64,000 bases of DNA from contig NZ_LR701459.1 of the NCBI RefSeq assembly GCF_902498825.1, forward strand, positions 2,961,890 to 3,025,889, given 5' to 3'. The position numbers were made by a program, and so were the translations under genes. This stretch comes from Rhizobium sp. EC-SD404 (lineage in GTDB: Bacteria > Pseudomonadota > Alphaproteobacteria > Rhizobiales > Rhizobiaceae). The notes below the pieces were generated by a model, which was given only the letters and a program-made list of their open reading frames with translations, did not search any database and was not told where the DNA came from. Below, piece by piece: positions 35,951-43,851 of this stretch (positions within the stretch are counted from its first letter, which is position 1; the number at the start of each line of letters is the position of its first letter).

Positions 35951-36307
35951 ATGAACCGTGCCCTTCCCATTCTCCTTGCAGCGCTTGTCGGACTTGCCGC
36001 CTGCGGCGACGATCCCGACCAGGCTGGCAGCACCACGGCTCCGGGCATCGAAGAAAACGACACGTCGCGCGAAACCGGCGAAGCCATGGACGCGATCGGA
36101 AACGCCGCTCGCGAAACGGGCGAAGCAGCACGCTCGGCAGCTGAAGATGCCGCCGATGCCGTCGGCCCCGCTATTGATCGCGCTGGCGAAGCCGCGCGCG
36201 ATTTCATGAATTCGGCCGAAGACACGGTCAACGATGCGACCCGCTCGGCAGCCTGCCAAACGGCGCGTGCTGCCGAAGACCAGGAAGGCATTCAAGCCAA
36301 CTGCTGA
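35951..36307 (+). CDS. small stress-type lipoprotein
   Basis: A 118-residue protein with a signal peptide and lipobox LAAC, lipidated Cys18. The mature part is acidic and Ala-rich with heptad-like helices (ETGEAMDAIGNAARETGEAAR), and two more Cys near the end (SAACQTA and the final C). It resembles small envelope proteins of the general-stress class; its function is unknown. A perfect EcfG-type promoter lies upstream and a hairpin terminator follows. Confidence 0.8.
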   Translation: MNRALPILLAALVGLAACGDDPDQAGSTTAPGIEENDTSRETGEAMDAIGNAARETGEAARSAAEDAADAVGPAIDRAGEAARDFMNSAEDTVNDATRSAACQTARAAEDQEGIQANC

Positions 36308-36317
36308 TCGTGATGAA

Positions 36318-36352
36318 GCGAAGGCGACCACAGATTTGCGGCCGCCTTTCGC
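36318..36352. terminator. hairpin terminator between lipoprotein and mucR genes
   Basis: GCGAAGGCG and CGCCTTTCGC pair with one bulged base around a loop of about 16 bases. It lies between two convergent genes and may serve both. Confidence 0.5.
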
Positions 36353-36378
36353 ATCTCATTCAGGGTGTAGAAGTGCGA

Positions 36379-36810
36379 CTAGCTTTCGACCGCGCGCAGC
36401 GGGGGAGCCGTCCGCGGTGCCTCGCGTCCCAATCCCATTGATTTCGCCAGTTGCGAACGCTTAGCCGCGTAGTTCGGCGCCACCATCGGGTAGTCGGCGG
36501 GGAGGCCCCAGCGAGCACGATACTCCTCGGGCGAAAGGCCATACTGAGCAGCCAGATGGCGCTTCAGCGATTTGAACCGACGGCCGTCTTCCAGTGAGAT
36601 GATATATTCCGGCGTGACCGATTTGGCGACCGGCACGGCAGGAACCAGCGGCTCGACCGGCACCTCGCCGGCGGACAGCTGATCGAGCGATGCGTAAACG
36701 TTTTGCAGCAGAGCCGCCAATTCCGACGACGGAATAGAATGTTTGCCGACATATGCGCTCACGATCGCGCCTGTCAGTCTTAGTTTATTTTCATTATCAA
36801 TCTCGGACAT
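36379..36810 (-). CDS. MucR/Ros-family regulator with degenerate zinc finger
   Basis: A 143-residue DNA-binding protein of the MucR/Ros family, which acts at AT-rich sites on exopolysaccharide, motility and cell-cycle genes. It keeps the family body: LTGAIVSAYVGKHSIP, FKSLKRHL and ADYPMVAPNYAAKRS. The four zinc ligands of Ros would fall at 72, 75, 85 and 90; here they are Ser, Asp, His and Tyr, so only His85 remains. Zinc-free MucR-like proteins that still fold and bind DNA are known in Mesorhizobium. I chose the ATG at 36810 from the family start MSEIDNENK. Confidence 0.9.
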   Translation of the reverse strand: MSEIDNENKLRLTGAIVSAYVGKHSIPSSELAALLQNVYASLDQLSAGEVPVEPLVPAVPVAKSVTPEYIISLEDGRRFKSLKRHLAAQYGLSPEEYRARWGLPADYPMVAPNYAAKRSQLAKSMGLGREAPRTAPPLRAVES

Positions 36811-37208
36811 GCCGGGACTCCCAATATGACGCAGCATTCCGCTCTAGAGTACTCGTCACAGTTTAGCCGCCCAGCCCGACAGCATAGATTTTATCACCAG
36901 CACCCCAGGATGGACACCCATCAAATATAGCGGGTTACCAAAGGTTTATCTTGAACAGGCCCGCTTGGCCGATCGGTCCCGATTCGGGACATTTCAGCCA
37001 CGATTTTGCTTCGACTTGCCCTTGAACCGCGCCGTTTCGCCCGAATCATCGGCACATTCGGCCAAGTTCGCCTGGCGATAGCTCTCGACGTGCGCGCCGC
37101 CCTTCGCGAGCTTGTACCAAAGCGGAAGATTAATCGCCTTGACGGGTTCCGCGAAGTGGCTGCTTATTCGTCCGCCCGGTGGTGGAGCACCGGTCTTGGG
37201 AGGAAAAC
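36811..37208. other. intergenic region with palindrome and possible gene remnant
   Basis: About 400 bp between the divergent mucR gene and the sugar dehydrogenase. It holds the mucR promoter region and an exact 15-bp palindrome GTCCCGA-T-TCGGGAC at 36976-36990. A minus-strand frame ending at 36994 has protein-like content (INLPLWYKLAKGGAHVESY) but no suitable start, so a fragment or pseudogene is possible. Confidence 0.45.
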
Positions 37209-38474
37209 ATGAAGACCAAATTGATCTGTGCCGCCTTGGCGGCGAGTGCTGCCTATTCTCTGCCCGCTTTCGCACAATCCGACGACACGCTGGAGCGGCT
37301 TGGCAGCTTCCGTACGACGGGTACCACCGAATTCATCACTGTGGATCAAAACAGCGAAAGCGCCGATGCGATCCGCTCGACGCTCGAGCGCATCGAATTG
37401 CCCGATGGATTCTCCATCGATCTCTACGCCCTCGTTCCGGATGCTCGCCACATGGCGGTCGGGCCGCAGGGCATCGTCGTCTTCGTCGGCACCCGCAAGA
37501 CCGAAGTCTGGGCCGTCACCGATCGCGACAAGAACCGCGTGGCCGATGAAGTGAAGAATTTCGCGCCTTCGCTCGCCAAGGCGATCCCGAACGGCCCGTG
37601 CTTCTCGCCTGAAGGCGTCCTGTTCATCGCCGAGCAGAACCGAGTCCTGCAATACCCGGCAGCAGAGTTCTTCTACGAAAGCCCGGACGTCGTTGCCGTT
37701 CCGGTCATCGCCGATGGCGAACTCGTGCCGGAGGAAGAAGTCAGCTACAACCACACGGCGCGCGTCTGCGACATCGGCCCGGATGGCAAGGTCTATGTGT
37801 CGCTCGGCCAGCCCTATAACGTGCCGCCGGCTGAAAAACTGGAACTCTACAACGAGCAAGGCATCGGCGGCATCATCCGCGTCAACCAGGATGGGTCGGA
37901 TCGCGAAGTCTATACCCACGGCGTGCGCAATTCCGTCGGCCAGGACTTCCACCCCGAGAGCGGCGAACTCTGGTTCACTGACAACCAGGTCGACGGCATG
38001 GGCGACGACATTCCGCCCGGCGAAATCAACCGCCAGACCGAGGCCGGCCAGAATTTCGGCTTCCCTTGGTACGGCGGCGGATCGATCCGCACCAACGAGT
38101 TCAAGGACGCAGAAATCCCGGCCGACGTCGTGATGCCTGCCGTTGAGATGCAGGCGCACGCAGCCGATCTCGGGATGATGTTCTACAGCGGAAACCAGTT
38201 TCCGGATGAATACAAGAACGGCATCTTCTCGGCTCAGCACGGCTCCTGGAACCGCACGGAACCGGTTGGCGCACGGGTGATGTTCACCCCCGTCGACGCC
38301 GAAGGCAATGTCGGTGAGACGGTGGCCTTCGCCGAAGGCTGGCTGGACGAGAACGGTGAATATCTCGGACGTCCGGTGGATGTGGCACAGCTGAGAGACG
38401 GCTCCATTCTCGTCTCGGACGACTTGGCAGGCGCGATCTACCGCATCTCGTACGAAGCACCCCAGGCACAGTAA
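37209..38474 (+). CDS. exported PQQ-dependent sugar/sorbosone dehydrogenase family protein
   Basis: A 421-residue periplasmic protein with a signal peptide ending SLPAFAQ. The body has the six-bladed propeller signatures of the soluble glucose/sorbosone dehydrogenase family: LPDGFSIDLYA, LYNEQGIGGIIRVNQDGS, THGVRNSVGQDFHPESGELWFTDN and AQHGSWNRTEP near the end. These enzymes oxidise sugars or related aldehydes with PQQ and pass electrons to a cytochrome. No PQQ-synthesis genes are in the window. GGGAGGAAAAC before the ATG at 37209 sets the start. A cytochrome c gene follows. Confidence 0.85.
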   Translation: MKTKLICAALAASAAYSLPAFAQSDDTLERLGSFRTTGTTEFITVDQNSESADAIRSTLERIELPDGFSIDLYALVPDARHMAVGPQGIVVFVGTRKTEVWAVTDRDKNRVADEVKNFAPSLAKAIPNGPCFSPEGVLFIAEQNRVLQYPAAEFFYESPDVVAVPVIADGELVPEEEVSYNHTARVCDIGPDGKVYVSLGQPYNVPPAEKLELYNEQGIGGIIRVNQDGSDREVYTHGVRNSVGQDFHPESGELWFTDNQVDGMGDDIPPGEINRQTEAGQNFGFPWYGGGSIRTNEFKDAEIPADVVMPAVEMQAHAADLGMMFYSGNQFPDEYKNGIFSAQHGSWNRTEPVGARVMFTPVDAEGNVGETVAFAEGWLDENGEYLGRPVDVAQLRDGSILVSDDLAGAIYRISYEAPQAQ

Positions 38475-38482
38475 TGCGTTCC

Positions 38483-38510
38483 GGCGGCGGGCAGGATCAT
38501 GCCCGCCGCC
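38483..38510 (+). terminator. strong hairpin between dehydrogenase and cytochrome c genes
   Basis: GGCGGCGGGCA and TGCCCGCCGCC form a perfect 11-bp stem with a 6-base loop, 9 bp after the dehydrogenase stop. No T-tract follows, so it may be an attenuator or mRNA-stability element. Confidence 0.55.
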
Positions 38511-38532
38511 ATTCTCAGCCAGGATAAGACAA

Positions 38533-38859
38533 ATGCGTTACATCATTGCTTTGACAGCCCTTCTTGCCGCCTCTTCGATCGTTTCTCCTTCACTGGCACA
38601 GGATGCAGCATCCGGCCGCACGCTGGCCGGGCAATGCCGGACCTGTCATGGCCTCGACGGCATTGCGCAGATCCCGATCGCGCCGAACCTCGCCGGCGAA
38701 AGTCAGATCTATCTCGAAAAGCAGCTGAAGGCGTTTCGCAGCGGCGAGCGCGAGAACGAGATGATGAGCGTCGTCGCAAAAAATCTGAGCGACGAGCAGA
38801 TATCGGACCTTTCTGCCTGGTATGCCTCGATCAAGATCACCGCGACGATGCCGGAATGA
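38533..38859 (+). CDS. periplasmic cytochrome c
   Basis: A 108-residue class I cytochrome with a signal peptide ending SLAQ and one heme site CRTCH (Cys35, Cys38, His39). The likely Met ligand is in EMMSVVAKNLSDEQ, with a final helix DLSAWYASIK. It lies 58 bp after the PQQ-type dehydrogenase and probably accepts its electrons for the respiratory chain. The strong hairpin between them could set their relative amounts. Confidence 0.88.
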   Translation: MRYIIALTALLAASSIVSPSLAQDAASGRTLAGQCRTCHGLDGIAQIPIAPNLAGESQIYLEKQLKAFRSGERENEMMSVVAKNLSDEQISDLSAWYASIKITATMPE

Positions 38860-38927
38860 GACTTGCGATCCAGCGCCAAAATCGCCACATGCGATAGACA
38901 CGTGTTTACGCGAGGCGCTTGGAAACC

Positions 38928-39239
38928 ATGGCAGAGACCGTCACCGTCGAGATCCCCCACCGTCTGACGAAGCTTGAGGCACGGCAGCGCCTGGAAGGCG
39001 GCCTTCAGCGCGTCCACGAGCAGGTGGCCGGTCGCGCCGTGAACGTCGAGCAGGAATGGTCCGGCGATCATCTCGATTTCAAGGCCGGCATGATGGGCCA
39101 GACGATATCGGGTCGCCTCGACGTCGAGGACAACGTCGTCAAGCTTGAGCTCGACCTGCCGTGGCTCCTCGCCTCGCTCGCCACCACGATCAAGGGCCGG
39201 CTTCAGAAGGAGGGCACGCTGCTTCTCGAAAAGAAGTAG
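38928..39239 (+). CDS. polyhydroxyalkanoate-granule-region family protein
   Basis: A 103-residue protein matching the polyhydroxyalkanoic acid system family: HRLTKLEARQRLEGGLQRV, then QEWSGDHLDFKAGMMGQTISGRLDV and LELDLPWLLASLA. Members were first noted near PHA granule genes, but many lie elsewhere and their role is unclear. I chose the ATG at 38928 over a TTG three codons earlier. No PHA-synthesis genes are nearby. Confidence 0.75.
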   Translation: MAETVTVEIPHRLTKLEARQRLEGGLQRVHEQVAGRAVNVEQEWSGDHLDFKAGMMGQTISGRLDVEDNVVKLELDLPWLLASLATTIKGRLQKEGTLLLEKK

Positions 39240-39339
39240 TGCACGCCCTTCCAAGTCGATTTGCCGCCAAGGGTTGTGCCCCATGGCTGCTTCCTGCAGT
39301 CTTGCGCCCGATTTCAGGCCAGACAGCGAGGAAGACCAT

Positions 39340-40863
39340 ATGATCGACCAGACGTCGACGCCCACCTCTGCGAACTCCACCGCGAATGGGCAAACCGACA
39401 TCACGCCAAACGGCTTCAATCTTGCCGACCCCGATCTCTATCGGGACCGTTCGTTCGTCGGCGGCCGATGGATCGACGGCCAGGACGGTGCAACGCTGGA
39501 CGTGCGGAACCCTGCCGATGGGTCGACGATCGCCACCTTCCATGTCCTCGGCCCTGATGGCGCCCGCGCCGCGGTCGATGCGGCCGACGCGGCCTTCGAT
39601 GGATGGGCCGACCTCCTTCCCCAGGACCGCATGGCGATCCTGCGGCGCTGGTACGATCTCGTCCTCGCGCACAAGGAAGATCTCGCCCGCATCATGGTGC
39701 TCGAACAGGGCAAGCCGATATCGGAAGCCCGAGGCGAGATCGACTATGGCGCGTCCTTTCTCGAGTTCTTTGCCGAGGAGGCCCGGCGGCCCGACATCAT
39801 GAGCGTGACATCCCATCTGCCTTCGGCGGAAGTGGAAGTCTGGCGCGAGCCGGTCGGCGTGGCAGCACTGGTCACCCCGTGGAATTTTCCCATCGCCATG
39901 ATCACGCGCAAGGCCGCCGCAGCGCTTTCGGTCGGCTGCACCGTGGTGGTCCACCCATCCAAGGAAACGCCGATCTCGGCGTTGGCGCTCGCCGTTCTGG
40001 CCGAACGCGCCGGGTTTCCATCCGGCGTGTTCAATGTCGCCATCGGCGAGCCGGCACCGATCGTGGGCACGTGGACGAGCGACGCGCGCGTCCGAGCCCT
40101 CTCCTTTACGGGATCGACGGAAATCGGCCGGTTGCTCTACGAGCAGAGCGCCCCGACCATCAAGCGGTTGAGCCTGGAACTCGGCGGCCACGCGCCGTTC
40201 ATCGTCTTCGCCGATGCCGATCTCGACAAGGCCGTCGACGAGGCGATCAAGGCCAAGTTCGCGACATCGGGACAGGATTGCCTCGGGGCCAACCGGTTCT
40301 ATATCGAACGGTCGATCTATGGCGCGTTCTGTGAGCGCTTTGCCGAACGTACGAAGGCGCTGACCGTCGGCTTCGGCATGGACGATCCCGACATCGGGCC
40401 GCTGATGAACGAGGCCGCCGTCGCCAAGCAGGTCGAACAGGTCGAAGACGCCATCGCCAAAGGCGCAAAAGTGCTCTGCGGCGGCAAGAAGCATGCAGCC
40501 GGCTCCCTCTTCTTCGAGCCGACCGTGCTCGTCGATGTCCCGGCCGATGCGAAGATCACGAGCGAGGAAACCTTTGGTCCTGTCGCTGCCATCACTGCAT
40601 TCGATAGCGAGGAAGAGGTCATTCGGGCAGCCAACGCTACGGAATACGGGCTCATCGCTTATGTCCACACGATGAAGCCCGCCCGCATCTACCGGCTGTC
40701 GCGCAAGCTGCAATACGGCATGATCGGCGTGAACCGGACCAAAGTGACCGGCGCGCCGATCCCCTTCGGTGGCATGAAGCAATCCGGGCTTGGACGCGAA
40801 GGCTCGCGCCATGGCATCGAAGCGTTTTCGGACGTCAAATATGTCTGCCGCGACTGGTCGTAG
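39340..40863 (+). CDS. NAD(P)-dependent succinate-semialdehyde-type dehydrogenase
   Basis: A 507-residue aldehyde dehydrogenase of the GabD type. The catalytic Cys314 is in GQDCLGANR and the general base Glu280 in LELGGHAP; the oxyanion Asn is in TPWNFP (181-183). A conserved Lys that normally holds the cofactor ribose (motif KP[AS]) is replaced by His at 205 (VVVHPSKET). The N-terminal 25 residues are an extra low-complexity tail. GAGGAAGACC before the ATG at 39340 sets the start. Succinate semialdehyde is the likeliest substrate, but the altered cofactor site makes this uncertain. Confidence 0.85.
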   Translation: MIDQTSTPTSANSTANGQTDITPNGFNLADPDLYRDRSFVGGRWIDGQDGATLDVRNPADGSTIATFHVLGPDGARAAVDAADAAFDGWADLLPQDRMAILRRWYDLVLAHKEDLARIMVLEQGKPISEARGEIDYGASFLEFFAEEARRPDIMSVTSHLPSAEVEVWREPVGVAALVTPWNFPIAMITRKAAAALSVGCTVVVHPSKETPISALALAVLAERAGFPSGVFNVAIGEPAPIVGTWTSDARVRALSFTGSTEIGRLLYEQSAPTIKRLSLELGGHAPFIVFADADLDKAVDEAIKAKFATSGQDCLGANRFYIERSIYGAFCERFAERTKALTVGFGMDDPDIGPLMNEAAVAKQVEQVEDAIAKGAKVLCGGKKHAAGSLFFEPTVLVDVPADAKITSEETFGPVAAITAFDSEEEVIRAANATEYGLIAYVHTMKPARIYRLSRKLQYGMIGVNRTKVTGAPIPFGGMKQSGLGREGSRHGIEAFSDVKYVCRDWS

Positions 40864-40905
40864 AGCTTCTCCGGGCAAAGCGATCCGAAGCGTCGCCATA
40901 CGACC

Positions 40906-41544
40906 CTAGCGACCGGCCTCTTCCCACTTGTCGAGGAATGCGTCGATGGCAAGCGCCTGCATGTCCACAATGGCAGCGTGCAGGCGCTCGTCCGGCCAGT
41001 CCCACCACGCGAGAGCAAGCAGCCGGTCGATGACGGCGGGCTCGAAGCGCGTCCGGAGCGGCTTCGCCGGCATGCCGGCGACGATGGTGTAGGGATCGAC
41101 GTCGCGCGTGACGACCGCATTCGCGCCGATGACGGCACCCGTCCCGATCGTGATGCCCGGCATTACCACGGCCCCGTGACCGATCCACACATCATGGCCG
41201 ATCGTCACCCGCTTCGAGCGGCGACGATCGCGGAAGCCGTAATCGATGCCGTGAAAGCGCAGGAACTCGTTCGGGCGATAGGTCACCTTGTGCGTGGTGA
41301 CCCGCTCCATCGGATGTTCGAGCGCGTTGATCCGCACATTGGCGGCGATCGAGCAGAACCGGCCGACATCGGTGTAGATCGCTTCGCCATGGCGCTCGAA
41401 ATAGGAGAAGTCGCCGACCGTGACATCGCGCATCACCACGCGCTCGCCGATCACAACGAACCGGCCGAACGTGCAGTCCTGCGCGGTGGCGCTGCCATGC
41501 ACCTTCGGCGTCGGGTCCTTGAGGAGATCATCGTCTTCGTCCAT
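40906..41544 (-). CDS. hexapeptide-repeat acyltransferase (phosphonate-cluster/Vat type)
   Basis: A 212-residue left-handed beta-helix transferase. Repeats run from VHGSATAQDCTFGRFVVIGERV through ERHGEAIYTDVGRFCSIAANVRINALEHP, with a catalytic His in that region. The coil ends at IGHGAVVMPGITIGTGAVIGANAVVTRDV and AGMPAKPLR. The layout matches the DapH/GlmU-related family found in phosphonate clusters and the CatB/Vat acetyltransferases. No phosphonate genes are nearby, so the acceptor is unknown. It converges on the aldehyde dehydrogenase gene. Confidence 0.8.
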   Translation of the reverse strand: MDEDDDLLKDPTPKVHGSATAQDCTFGRFVVIGERVVMRDVTVGDFSYFERHGEAIYTDVGRFCSIAANVRINALEHPMERVTTHKVTYRPNEFLRFHGIDYGFRDRRRSKRVTIGHDVWIGHGAVVMPGITIGTGAVIGANAVVTRDVDPYTIVAGMPAKPLRTRFEPAVIDRLLALAWWDWPDERLHAAIVDMQALAIDAFLDKWEEAGR

Positions 41545-41628
41545 GGCCGGCCTTTAGTGGCTCCACGGAGCGTCGGCAAGAGCGCACCAAGTCTGGCGCG
41601 AAGGCGTAAGCCGCGGTAGGCTACCGAT

Positions 41629-41778
41629 ATGGACGGAACCAACATCAACAATCGGGTGCTGATCGTAGCGATCGCGTTCTCGGCGATCATGACGGGCGCA
41701 GCCTTCGCCGGCTGGTCGGCCTATGGCACCGATATGTTCGTTTCGATGGTTCAGAGCGGGCTCGCCTGGTGCCTGTAG
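41629..41778 (+). CDS. 49-residue membrane protein
   Basis: An ATG frame encoding MDGTNINNRVLIVAIAFSAI, then MTGAAFAGW and MVQSGLAWCL. It has one hydrophobic segment (about 9-30) and a semi-hydrophobic C-terminal end. Codon use matches its neighbours and it reads like a conserved small membrane protein, though I cannot name a family. It lies between the acyltransferase and sco genes; a link to SCO is only a possibility. Confidence 0.6.
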   Translation: MDGTNINNRVLIVAIAFSAIMTGAAFAGWSAYGTDMFVSMVQSGLAWCL

Positions 41779-41880
41779 CGCGCTTGTGAACGGCTGCGCC
41801 CATTTATCCTACTGACATCACAAAGCGTTGTCTCTAAATCAGGCTCCACACACCAGCCTCAAGTGAAGGCATCGACGCGC

Positions 41881-42480
41881 ATGGTTTTCTTCCGCACCGC
41901 CCTCTGGGCACTGGTCATCATCTTCGCAGGCGTTCTTGCCTGGGTCAGCTACCAGTTCACACGCACGGCCGGGCCCGGCGGCGAGGAACCCTACGGCGTG
42001 GACTTCGCGCTCGTGGACACAGCGGGCCAGGAGATCACCCAGGAGGCGTTCCGCGGTCAGCCGACAGCCGTCTTCTTCGGCTTCACCCACTGCCCCGATG
42101 TCTGCCCGACGACGCTGTTCGAGTTGGATGGCTGGATGCAGCAGGTCGACCCCGAGGGTGACGACCTCAACGCCTACATGGTGAGCGTCGACCCCGAGCG
42201 TGACACGCCCGAGCTTCTTTCCGGCTATCTCTCCAACGTTTCGGATCGCATCGGCGGCATCACCGGCGAGCCGGGCGCGGTCGCCGAGATGGTGCAGGGT
42301 TTCAATGTCTATGCGCGCAAGGTCCCGCTCGACGACAGCGATCCGAACGGCGATTACACGATGGACCATACCGCATCGGTGTTTCTGCTGGACGAGGAAG
42401 GCCGCTTCCGCTCGACCATCGCCTATGGCGAAAACGCCGACACGGCTGTACAGAAACTGCGCAATCTCATCGGCGGCTAA
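41881..42480 (+). CDS. SCO1/SenC-family copper chaperone
   Basis: A 199-residue membrane-anchored protein that delivers copper to cytochrome c oxidase. It has one N-terminal helix (about 5-26) and a thioredoxin-like domain with the copper ligands Cys71 and Cys75 in CPDVCP and His163 in MDHTAS. The motif SVDPERDTPE is also typical. The ATG at 41881 has GAAGG 10 bases upstream; a GTG six codons earlier is an alternative. No oxidase genes are adjacent. Confidence 0.9.
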   Translation: MVFFRTALWALVIIFAGVLAWVSYQFTRTAGPGGEEPYGVDFALVDTAGQEITQEAFRGQPTAVFFGFTHCPDVCPTTLFELDGWMQQVDPEGDDLNAYMVSVDPERDTPELLSGYLSNVSDRIGGITGEPGAVAEMVQGFNVYARKVPLDDSDPNGDYTMDHTASVFLLDEEGRFRSTIAYGENADTAVQKLRNLIGG

Positions 42481-42512
42481 GCCCTAAAGCGACGCCCGGA
42501 CGCAGGATCTTC

Positions 42513-43385
42513 ATGTCGCAAAAGCGCCTATTCGTGAAAACGAGCGAAATCCAAGCTTCGCGCATCCTCGACATCCTCTCCAATGCCTTCGAAGAGGATG
42601 GCTTTCCGGTCGCCACGTCGGAAATCGATGAACGAGCGGGCATCTGGGAAGCATCGATCTACGCAGATGAAACCGAGATCGACGCCCTGCGCGATCGCGT
42701 GGCCGCCGTCCTCCTGCCCGACTTCGGCGCATTGACGATCGAGTACGAAGACGTCCCGGACATCGACTGGGTCCGCAAGTCTCTGGAAGGCTTGAAGCCC
42801 GTGCGCGCCGGGCGCTTTCTGGTGCATGGCTCGCATGATCGGGGCGCGATCAGGCCCGGAGACCTCCCGATCGAGATCGACGCCGGCCAGGCGTTCGGCA
42901 CGGGCCATCACGGCACCACGTCCGGCTGCCTGGAAATGATCGACGAGGTCGTGCGGCGCAGGAAGCCGAAGCGCGCGCTCGATCTCGGGACCGGCAGCGG
43001 CGTTCTCGCCATCGCAGTCGCGCAGCTTTCAAATGCGCGTGTCGTCGCAACCGACATCGATCCAATCGCGGTGAAGATCGCGGCTGAAAATGCGCAGCTG
43101 AACGAAGTTGGAGCGCGCATCAAGATGCGCACGGCACCCGGCTTTCAAGCCCGGATTTTCAAAGACGAAGGCCCGTTCGACCTCATCGTCGCCAACATTC
43201 TGGCGAGACCGCTGATTTCGATGGCTCCGGAACTGGTGCGCCATCTCGCGCCAGGTGGCAGCGTGATCCTATCGGGCATTCTCGCAGAACAGCGCTGGAA
43301 AGTGCTGTCCGCCTATAACGGCCAAGCCCTCGCCCACAGAAAAACGTTGTGGCGCGAGGGCTGGGTCACTTTGCATTTGAGCTGA
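42513..43385 (+). CDS. prmA: ribosomal protein L11 methyltransferase PrmA
   Basis: A 290-residue SAM-dependent enzyme that methylates ribosomal protein L11. The N-terminal substrate domain spans about 1-95. The Rossmann domain has the SAM motif DLGTGSGVLAIAVAQL near 150-166, a preceding GTGHHGTT and the later VANILARPLI catalytic region. It follows the SCO gene by 32 bp on the same strand. Confidence 0.93.
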   Translation: MSQKRLFVKTSEIQASRILDILSNAFEEDGFPVATSEIDERAGIWEASIYADETEIDALRDRVAAVLLPDFGALTIEYEDVPDIDWVRKSLEGLKPVRAGRFLVHGSHDRGAIRPGDLPIEIDAGQAFGTGHHGTTSGCLEMIDEVVRRRKPKRALDLGTGSGVLAIAVAQLSNARVVATDIDPIAVKIAAENAQLNEVGARIKMRTAPGFQARIFKDEGPFDLIVANILARPLISMAPELVRHLAPGGSVILSGILAEQRWKVLSAYNGQALAHRKTLWREGWVTLHLS

Positions 43386-43417
43386 GGCCTGCCGGAGGCT
43401 CCGCCTTGTCCGAGCCG

Positions 43418-43470
43418 GAGCGTTTCCAGGTGAAATGGATACCGGTTCACCGTACGGAAACGCGCCAAAA
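43418..43470. repeat. palindromic intergenic repeat, copy 1
   Basis: A 53-bp element with nested inverted repeats: GCGTTTCC/GGAAACGC outside and GGTGAA/TTCACC inside. A near-identical direct copy lies at 45693-45745. Both copies lie between convergent genes. Elements of this kind are common small palindromic repeats in Rhizobiales genomes. Confidence 0.8.
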
Positions 43471-43479
43471 CACAAGGTC

Positions 43480-43653
43480 TTAGAACGGGAAGGAAGAGGA
43501 GCCTTCGCGAACCATGTCTTCACGGCGGCGACCAAGCGTCTTCAGCGTTTCGTCGTCGAACGAGAGCAGAGCGCCGTTGACGTAGCGGCGCACCTGGCGC
43601 TCACGAGCTTCGATGACGCGATCGAATGCAGTACGGAAAATGTTCTTGGCCAT
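43480..43653 (-). CDS. 57-residue protein, DUF1127-like
   Basis: A frame encoding MAKNIFRTAFDRVIEARERQ, then VRRYVNGALLSFDDETLKTLG and ending SSSFPF. The middle resembles the DUF1127 pattern of a basic helix followed by a short LxxxDDxxLxxxG segment. DUF1127 proteins are small and some affect RNA turnover or phosphate and carbon metabolism. This one is a weak match, so a function is not assigned. It has AGGA 11 bases before the ATG and lies between two convergently placed regions. Confidence 0.65.
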   Translation of the reverse strand: MAKNIFRTAFDRVIEARERQVRRYVNGALLSFDDETLKTLGRRREDMVREGSSSFPF

Positions 43654-43851
43654 TTGTCGGTGTCCTTTGGTCCGGCGTTGCTTGGCCTCCCATGCTTCTC
43701 AAGATAGAGATTCGTTTCGGTTGTGGCAGGCCTCATGGCGCATGGGAGCCTTGCATTTATCGCAACTGCGAAATGGCCATGCTGCAACGCAATATTAACG
43801 ATGGCCCGGTTTGCCAATTGGCGCCGGCCGTTTCAGGTCGAAGGTTGGACC

